A program made the translations under genes and the position numbers. Of a DNA stretch of 31,030 bases, positions 26,220-31,030 are shown piece by piece. The DNA is from a virus: the IMG/VR virus record IMGVR_UViG_3300044858_005801, positions 1 through 31,030 of that record; one strand, written 5' to 3'. The notes beneath the pieces are model-generated. The model worked only from the letters and a program-made list of their open reading frames with translations. It did not search any database and had not been told where the DNA came from. Positions within the stretch are counted from its first letter, which is position 1. Each line of letters opens with the position of its first letter.

Positions 26220-28160
26220 TTACAGCTCGACCACCCGGATGGTTCCAGCGTCCGGTGTGGTGGGGTGCGGAGAGTGTACCACGGGACGAGCCCTCATGGC
26301 AGCCCCGCGGTTCAACAGCTTCAGCGCGGCAAACGCATACCGCCAGGCGTCGCGGTAGTCGTTTGGAACATGCGGGTCGAGCCGCTCCCATCGCTCGCGG
26401 TAGTTGCCGTCTTTGGCGACGGATCCCACCGGGCCGTCGTTGAGCAGTTGTTCGAGGAAATCTTGGTGCTCGCCCAGCGACCCATGGAACAGGCTGATTT
26501 CCGATTCTCCCGCTTCGCCCCCCGCGAGAGCCCCCTCCATCCAGTCCTGCGTGGAGGTGGTGTCCACCAACACGATTTTCTGCCCGGGGCTCGACGTGTT
26601 TTCGCCCAGGATCCGTTTTTGCACGTAGGTCCCCAGCGGCGAATTTGAGCCTTTGGCGGGGTAGATCCGGCGTTTGCGGGTTTTTCCCCGGCAGAACCGA
26701 TAGACCATCGAGGGTCGAAAGCCGCTGTCCATCAGCGTCAGCCGCGGGCGCTGGGGAGATCCCCCCACTAGTGGGACTGACCGGTCCAGCACCAGCCCAT
26801 CGAGCTGGTCGGCCTGTTGACACGTTCCGTACGCCACCACGTGGCCACGCTCGCGGTGGTCCCAGGCGACGATGACCCAGACGTAGTGATTGAGCTGTTT
26901 GTCGATGCCGGCAGTGATCACCACTGAGGTTCCTGGGGCGTTCCCCTCAGTCAGCTCAGGGTCGATCAGCCGGACTCCCAGCTTCTCCCAGGTCTCCCGC
27001 CGCTCGCTGGCCTCCCACGTCTCGGCACACCACTGGTTGACAAACGCGCGCAGCGACTGGGGTCGGGACTTGACCGTCAGGAACCGGCGGGCGAAATCGC
27101 CCCACCCGGGAATGGCCTGCGCGTACCACGACGGCAACTGGTAGCTGGCGACCTCGCCGACCCGCAGCGGCCGGCCGGTCACCCAAGCAGCCTCGGCCCA
27201 GCCGCGCCACTCGGGGCGGGTCTCGGCCGTCACGTACGCGAGGGCCGCCGCATCGTCGACCCCGCACCCCTCGGGAACCCAGACCCCGCGGCGGAGCATC
27301 CACGGGCGGTCTTCCGACTCCAGCCGGCCGTGACAGTGCTCGCACACGTAATGAGCGGTCGCCACTGCTGTGTCGAGATCGGTCCGGCCGTCGGGCCCGG
27401 CCGACCATTTGATCCCGTGGGGAAGTTTTTCGTTCCCCAGAATGAGCACCTGGTACCGCCCGCACCGCCGGCACGGCACCCACAGTCGGCAATTGGTGCC
27501 GAGCAGCCGCCACCGCTCGACCCGGGAGCGGTGTTTGACCGACGGGGTCCCCTCGAGGATGACCTTCCGGCTCGGCAGGAAGTCATTGAACCGGTCGAGG
27601 AACAGGTCGAGGGGGTCGCCTTCAGTCGAGGTCCCCTGCTGTTCCCACTTGTCGATTTCGTTGGCGTGGCCCACCCGGCAGTTTTTGTCGGCGAGGCTGG
27701 ACGGGCTGCGCGACCAGGCGACATAGCAGCGAGCCGCCTCAAACTCGACCAGATCCCGCTTCTGCAGGTGCTCGGGTTGCGCGAGCAGGTCCGAGAGCGG
27801 ACCACGTCGCAGCATTTCGTACAAACGGGAGGTCACGTCGATCGAAAGTTTCTCCCGAGACGACGCCAACATCATCGGCGAGGGTGTTTGGTGGGCCGCG
27901 TTGAGCAAACAGCACGAGCCGAAGAAGGTTTTGCCGAGTCGAACACCCCACTGCAGCACGATCACCCGCACCCGGTGATCGTCCCACGCATCCCCCGGCC
28001 CCCCCGGTGCCGTGATTTGGGGATAGAACAGTGCGTCATAGGGCTTTCCTGTATCGGTTACGACGTATTTTGACGCCCAATCGCTGAAATTTAGGGGTTT
28101 TCTGGGCTCAAAGGCATCCCAGCACGAGGCGAAATCGTCGGTCTGATCGGTCGAAATCAC
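26220..28160 (-). CDS. Terminase large subunit, GpA family (646 aa)
   Basis: The ATP-driven DNA-packaging motor and nuclease. GTG 28160 overlaps the small-terminase stop (GTGA). N-terminal features typical of GpA: FSDWASKYVV, then YPQITAPGGPGDAWDD, then the Walker-A-like QWGVRLGKT (70-78), which is a GpA-style variant. The nuclease part begins around VVITAGIDKQLNHYVWVIVAWD, where the first acidic residue of the RNaseH-like site lies, and goes on through MDSGFRP. A C-x2-C...C-x2-C pair (PCRRCGRYQ, YVCEHCHG) forms a zinc finger, as in many GpA proteins. Length 646 compares with 641 in lambda. Clear homologue. Confidence 0.92.
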   Translation of the reverse strand: MISTDQTDDFASCWDAFEPRKPLNFSDWASKYVVTDTGKPYDALFYPQITAPGGPGDAWDDHRVRVIVLQWGVRLGKTFFGSCCLLNAAHQTPSPMMLASSREKLSIDVTSRLYEMLRRGPLSDLLAQPEHLQKRDLVEFEAARCYVAWSRSPSSLADKNCRVGHANEIDKWEQQGTSTEGDPLDLFLDRFNDFLPSRKVILEGTPSVKHRSRVERWRLLGTNCRLWVPCRRCGRYQVLILGNEKLPHGIKWSAGPDGRTDLDTAVATAHYVCEHCHGRLESEDRPWMLRRGVWVPEGCGVDDAAALAYVTAETRPEWRGWAEAAWVTGRPLRVGEVASYQLPSWYAQAIPGWGDFARRFLTVKSRPQSLRAFVNQWCAETWEASERRETWEKLGVRLIDPELTEGNAPGTSVVITAGIDKQLNHYVWVIVAWDHRERGHVVAYGTCQQADQLDGLVLDRSVPLVGGSPQRPRLTLMDSGFRPSMVYRFCRGKTRKRRIYPAKGSNSPLGTYVQKRILGENTSSPGQKIVLVDTTSTQDWMEGALAGGEAGESEISLFHGSLGEHQDFLEQLLNDGPVGSVAKDGNYRERWERLDPHVPNDYRDAWRYAFAALKLLNRGAAMRARPVVHSPHPTTPDAGTIRVVEL

Positions 28161-28894
28161 GCTGCGGCTTCCTGTGAGGAGTCTTCAGCGACCGGTTCCG
28201 CTCCCGAAACGTCGCGCTCAAAACGGAAATTGGTCAGTTGTTGCAGAAAGATCCGCAGCCGCTCGACGCAGTCCCGGCGGAAATCGGTGCGCACTTCGGT
28301 TGGAACCAGCGGAGCCAGAGCGTCGGGCAGTTGTTCGAGCTGACTCTTCAGCCGGGAGAACATTTGCCGGATCGCGGACTTGGCTGCCGCGCGGGTGACC
28401 AGCTCTCCCGCCTCGCGGGCGAGCTTCAACTCGGCCCGGGCGTTTTGCAGCCGTAGGGCGGTCTCCTCCAGGTCGGCTTTCGCCTGGCTCGGTCCCCGGG
28501 CGCTCGACCGGGCCAGCCTCCAGCGGGCGATCGCCTGCAGGTCGTAGTGACCTTCCTCCCCCGGGCAGCCGTGCGGACCGACCCGCCACTGTTTGACCGT
28601 CTGCAGTTCGAGGCCGAACCACTCGGCCACTTCACCCAGGGTTCGCACCACGAGCCGCCCGGCGGCGGCGGGGCTGGTCGGTCTCGACGACTCGACCAGG
28701 TGCTGCAGTTCCAGCAGACCCGCCGGACTCGCCTGCCGCAGCCAGTCGGCCAAGGAAATTTCCGCGGAGCGCTTCGAGGCCCTCGGCCGAGAGCTCGATG
28801 CGGACGGCGGGCGGGGCTCCGGCGGCGTCTCCTGGGGAGGCAGATCCGGGAACAGACTCGGCCGTGAGCCGCGAGAGCCGCGCGTTTTGCTCAT
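28157..28894 (-). CDS. Terminase small subunit, Nu1-like (245 aa)
   Basis: ATG 28894 has GGTGGAG just upstream. Residues 1-46 are disordered, Pro/Ser-rich. A helix ADWLRQASPAGLLELQHLVESS follows, then the winged HTH VRTLGEVAEWFGLELQTVKQWR...EGHYDLQAIARWRLAR (about residues 83-127). This is the Nu1-type cos-binding domain with its G-E-V-A-x-x-F-G-L and D-L-x-x-I-x-x-W motifs. A long coiled coil (LEETALRLQNARAELKLAREAGEL) and a C-terminal helical tail complete it, as in Nu1, where this part binds the large subunit. The N-terminal 88 codons overlap another gene in a different frame. Confidence 0.82.
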   Translation of the reverse strand: MSKTRGSRGSRPSLFPDLPPQETPPEPRPPSASSSRPRASKRSAEISLADWLRQASPAGLLELQHLVESSRPTSPAAAGRLVVRTLGEVAEWFGLELQTVKQWRVGPHGCPGEEGHYDLQAIARWRLARSSARGPSQAKADLEETALRLQNARAELKLAREAGELVTRAAAKSAIRQMFSRLKSQLEQLPDALAPLVPTEVRTDFRRDCVERLRIFLQQLTNFRFERDVSGAEPVAEDSSQEAAA

Positions 28895-29048
28895 TCATCT
28901 CCACCAGAGCAACGGCGGCTTTGACCCGGGCGGCGGGAGGGGTCTGCCCGTCGGCAATGATCTGCGCCAGCACCCGCGGCACAACCGAGAGCATCTGCGG
29001 AGTGATCAGCCAGCGAGTCTGTTCTGCGGCGGGAGTCGGATCGCTCAT
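28632..29048 (-). CDS. Small helical protein overlapping the small terminase (138 aa)
   Basis: ATG 29048 overlaps the stop of the ABC/GNAT gene (ATGA). The first 58 residues (WLITPQMLSVVPRVLAQIIAD, then ARVKAAVALVEMNEQNARL) form two good helices and lie outside the overlap. Residues 81-106 (AVRIELSAEGLEALRGN...) look folded while the terminase frame opposite is low complexity. The last 30 residues are disordered where the terminase frame becomes structured. This alternation suggests both overlapping frames are used. Function unknown; position before TerS suggests a packaging or copy-control accessory. Confidence 0.6.
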   Translation of the reverse strand: MSDPTPAAEQTRWLITPQMLSVVPRVLAQIIADGQTPPAARVKAAVALVEMNEQNARLSRLTAESVPGSASPGDAAGAPPAVRIELSAEGLEALRGNFLGRLAAAGESGGSAGTAAPGRVVETDQPRRRRAARGANPG

Positions 29049-30343
29049 TCATCGACCACCCGATAGGTGTACCTGTCGCGTCCCTTTCCGGAACCCAGTC
29101 GCCGCAGCCGGCCCGCGGCGATCTGGTTTTGGGCCCAGCGGTCAAACAGTGACCCGCAGACCTGCCCTAGGTCCAGCAGTTTTTCGCGGGTCCGGTTGGG
29201 GTGTTGGCGGACCAGGTCGGACAAATCCACCCGCCGGATCGTCTCGGCCTGCTCTCGCGGCAGGGCCGGGCCCACGTATTCAAAGCTGGCGGTTTGGCGC
29301 CCGAACGACGTGCGGTGATTTGAGGTTCTGCCTTTGCTGAACACGTGCGTTGTGGGGGTTGCGGTCAGTTTCTGGCTGATCCGCCAGAGCGGGGAGCGGT
29401 AGCGGTGCGCGATCATTGCGGGGTGTCCCGTCCGACTGTAGTACCGTTCTCCACAGCCGCGATAGATCGACCCGACCGCAGCCGACATGGCTTGGCCCAA
29501 CCCGACCCCCTGAAAATCCGGCAGGCAGACCAGCCGGCTCTCGCGCCACTGGCCCACGCCATTGGGCGAGCTGATCACGGCGGCAAACGTCGCCGGCCGC
29601 CCGTCGACCGTCCCCAAAAAACACTCAGCCCCCGCTTTCAACTCGGCGTTCAGATAGTGATGGTGTGCGAACTGCCGCCAAGCCGAATCGCGGACCCGCT
29701 GAATCTCGAGGGTGATGCGTGGTCGTTGTTGAAGCGACCTCCATCGGAACTCGCCGGTGTGGGGCTCGTAGGTCCAGTCCGGCTGCAGCCACCCCACGAT
29801 ATCGTCGTGACACGCCACCCCCACAAATTTGGTCCCCGGCCGCGCCCGAATCGCCTTGGCCACGGCCGCCGATCCGATCCGGGCCACGGTCCGATCGACC
29901 ACCGAGGTGAACTCATCGATCACCGCCAGCGACGACTCGGCCAACGCCCGCGCCAGCGTCACCCGAAACTGCTCGCCGTTTGACAGGCAGGCGAATGGCC
30001 GCAGCCACGCCGGCGGCGACGAAAACCCAACCGACGACAACAGGCCCGTAACCTCTTTGATTGACAGAGTTTCGGGAAAACCATCGACCACCGCAGCCCC
30101 CGGTTTCCACTCAAAACCACTCACCAGGTTCTCCCCGAAAAACTCCCGGGCAATCGTCGACTTGCCGCAGCCCGACGGGCCATGGATCAGACCGATCTGC
30201 CACGGTTGTTCGTCGATCGGCAGCGTCACCTCCCAGGTCAGTTCCGACCGTTTCGAGGGGGGCAAATCGAACATCCCCTCGAGTTGTTTCACCCGGGCCG
30301 ACCGGGCGACTGGGGAACTCCTTACGATACGATGGCTCGGCAT
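29045..30343 (-). CDS. ABC-type ATPase fused to GNAT and winged-helix domains (432 aa)
   Basis: ATG 30343 has GGGGGA upstream. Residues 30-225 are an ABC ATPase: Walker A GPSGCGKST (55-63), signature LSNGEQ (120-125), Walker B LAVIDE (139-144), D-loop SVVD and a switch His near VACHDD. There are no membrane segments, so it is not a transporter. Residues 230-335 form a GNAT-like fold with LVCLPDFQGVGLGQAM, a real acetyl-CoA-binding Q-G-x-G-x-A-type loop. The last 65 residues (LSDLVRQHPNRTREKLLDL...RLRRLGSGKGRDRYTYRV) look like a winged helix. It lies between the ParB-like gene and terminase, an arrangement known from other phages but of unknown role. Confidence 0.8.
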   Translation of the reverse strand: MPSHRIVRSSPVARSARVKQLEGMFDLPPSKRSELTWEVTLPIDEQPWQIGLIHGPSGCGKSTIAREFFGENLVSGFEWKPGAAVVDGFPETLSIKEVTGLLSSVGFSSPPAWLRPFACLSNGEQFRVTLARALAESSLAVIDEFTSVVDRTVARIGSAAVAKAIRARPGTKFVGVACHDDIVGWLQPDWTYEPHTGEFRWRSLQQRPRITLEIQRVRDSAWRQFAHHHYLNAELKAGAECFLGTVDGRPATFAAVISSPNGVGQWRESRLVCLPDFQGVGLGQAMSAAVGSIYRGCGERYYSRTGHPAMIAHRYRSPLWRISQKLTATPTTHVFSKGRTSNHRTSFGRQTASFEYVGPALPREQAETIRRVDLSDLVRQHPNRTREKLLDLGQVCGSLFDRWAQNQIAAGRLRRLGSGKGRDRYTYRVVDE

Positions 30344-30969
30344 TCAATCCCCCTGTTTTCCAGCTCCTCCAAGAGCATTTTTTGGTGTCCCTCATCCGTG
30401 CAGGTGATCATCACCTGAAACCGCTCCGGGACCTGCTCGGGCGGAATCTCTTCGGGCTCGTCGACGTCATCCGCAACAATCAACTCCCGCTCTTCGGCCA
30501 GCCCCGCAAACATCTGCTGCAGCTCGGCGTCCCCCACCTCCACCTCCCGCAGGAGTTTCTCGAGGGCCGCATCATCCCATTCCGCGAGCTCGGCGGTCCG
30601 GTTGTCCGCGATCGACAAAGCGGTGGCGGTGACGTTGTCCATCGCCTTCCGCACGACCGCCAGCCGCGCAAACCGCAGATCCCCCTCGGCCAGCAACTCG
30701 CGAGCCGCCGCGAGCCGCCCGTTTCCGACCCGCACCACCGAGTTGTCGGCCTGCACCACCAGCGGCGTGTACTGACCAAACTGCCGCAGACTTCCTTTGA
30801 TCGAATCGAGGTTGGCCCGCTGATGCGCCCGCGAGTTGGCCGGGTCGGGATACAGATGGTCGATTGGCTCTGCAAGCGCCCGCAGGTTCTCCACAATGTG
30901 CGTCAGGTCGGGAGGCGCATCCGCCTGCCGACCCTTCTTTTCAGCGTTCCCAGAGGCCTTTTTCGCCAT
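30322..30969 (-). CDS. ParB/Srx-fold N-terminal-domain protein (215 aa)
   Basis: ATG 30969 starts a Lys-rich tail; no clear ribosome binding site. The ParB-type domain runs from about residue 36: IDHLYPDPANSRAH, LDSIKGSLRQFGQYTPLVVQ, then VGNGRLAAARELLAEG (81-96). This last is the nucleotide-binding G-x-x-R-x-x-A motif of ParB/sulfiredoxin-like proteins. IADNRTAELAEWDDAALEKLL follows, as in phage ParB-like nucleases. The C-terminus is acidic, then alpha-beta (FQVMITCTDEGHQKMLLEELENRGI). Overlap of 22 bases with the ABC/GNAT gene. Such proteins may act as CTPase/ATPase switches or nucleases during packaging; role not established. Confidence 0.8.
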   Translation of the reverse strand: MAKKASGNAEKKGRQADAPPDLTHIVENLRALAEPIDHLYPDPANSRAHQRANLDSIKGSLRQFGQYTPLVVQADNSVVRVGNGRLAAARELLAEGDLRFARLAVVRKAMDNVTATALSIADNRTAELAEWDDAALEKLLREVEVGDAELQQMFAGLAEERELIVADDVDEPEEIPPEQVPERFQVMITCTDEGHQKMLLEELENRGIECRAIVS

Positions 30970-31030
30970 GGTAGTAGTATGCGACCCTCAAAAAGGTGTT
31001 CAAGCAGGAAACCCGTGAGCCGTGCGGACC
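30970..31030. other. Right-edge segment upstream of the ParB-like gene
   Basis: Sixty-one bases with no gene on either strand that I can support. No convincing promoter is visible for the ParB-like gene, so its transcript may begin further right. Confidence 0.4.

Noticed and set aside
1-31030. Integrase, attachment site or lysogeny repressor
   Set aside because: None recognised in any frame. Prophage or free-phage status cannot be decided from this window.

Overview
The window is about 31 kb of a GC-rich tailed-phage (siphovirus-like) genome, either a free phage or a prophage. The packaging and head genes follow the lambda plan: Nu1-like small terminase, GpA-like large terminase, gpW-like connector, gpB-like portal and a gpC-like protease. 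The major capsid protein is fused to the protease. A short tape-measure protein (522 aa) and a large hub protein follow. No integrase, endolysin, lysogeny repressor or host gene is visible. I infer a Planctomycetes host, with modest confidence, from the base composition, the protease/capsid fusion and the small Arg/Thr-rich secreted protein; nothing in the window proves it.

Layout. The minus strand reads right to left. From 30969 come a ParB-like protein, an ABC ATPase-GNAT fusion, a small protein overlapping the small terminase, the large terminase, a zinc-ribbon protein and a staphylococcal-nuclease-like protein, ending at 25416. A plus-strand island (19389-25371) then interrupts the minus-strand order. 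The minus strand resumes with gpW-like connector, small secreted protein, portal, protease/capsid fusion, head completion and tail genes, tape measure, hub and two poly-threonine tail proteins (19311-3684). Next come a glycosyltransferase (3558-2164), a 270-base structured non-coding stretch, two tiny membrane proteins, an unknown protein, a GNAT-like protein and a gene running off the left edge. Most minus-strand genes overlap by 1-4 bases, as expected of translationally coupled late operons.

The plus-strand island is built from four cassettes. Each starts with a near-identical module of about 196 bases: two CGGAATTCCG palindromes 89 bases apart, then a sigma70-like promoter whose spacer is a CCGCnnGCGG palindrome. 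Cassette 1 is a 100-aa protein plus a 170-aa protein. Cassette 2 is an 83-aa ArdC-like protein plus an almost identical second copy of the 170-aa gene. Cassette 3 is an amidoligase plus a class II glutamine amidotransferase. Cassette 4 is a 52-aa protein, a 129-aa protein, an HTH protein and an ASCH protein. GC-rich hairpins occupy most gene junctions inside the island. It looks like a set of separately promoted moron cassettes under common control.

Two systems stand out. First, a GT-A glycosyltransferase with a DSH motif, like polypeptide GalNAc-transferases, lies beside two tail proteins carrying five poly-Thr tracts. This suggests phage-encoded mucin-type O-glycosylation of the tail tip. 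Second, the amidoligase/amidotransferase pair suggests a phage-borne peptide-modifying or tagging pathway. A strong internal ribosome binding site inside the protease/capsid gene is a third point of interest: it would make capsid protein without protease, as lambda C/Nu3 does for scaffold.
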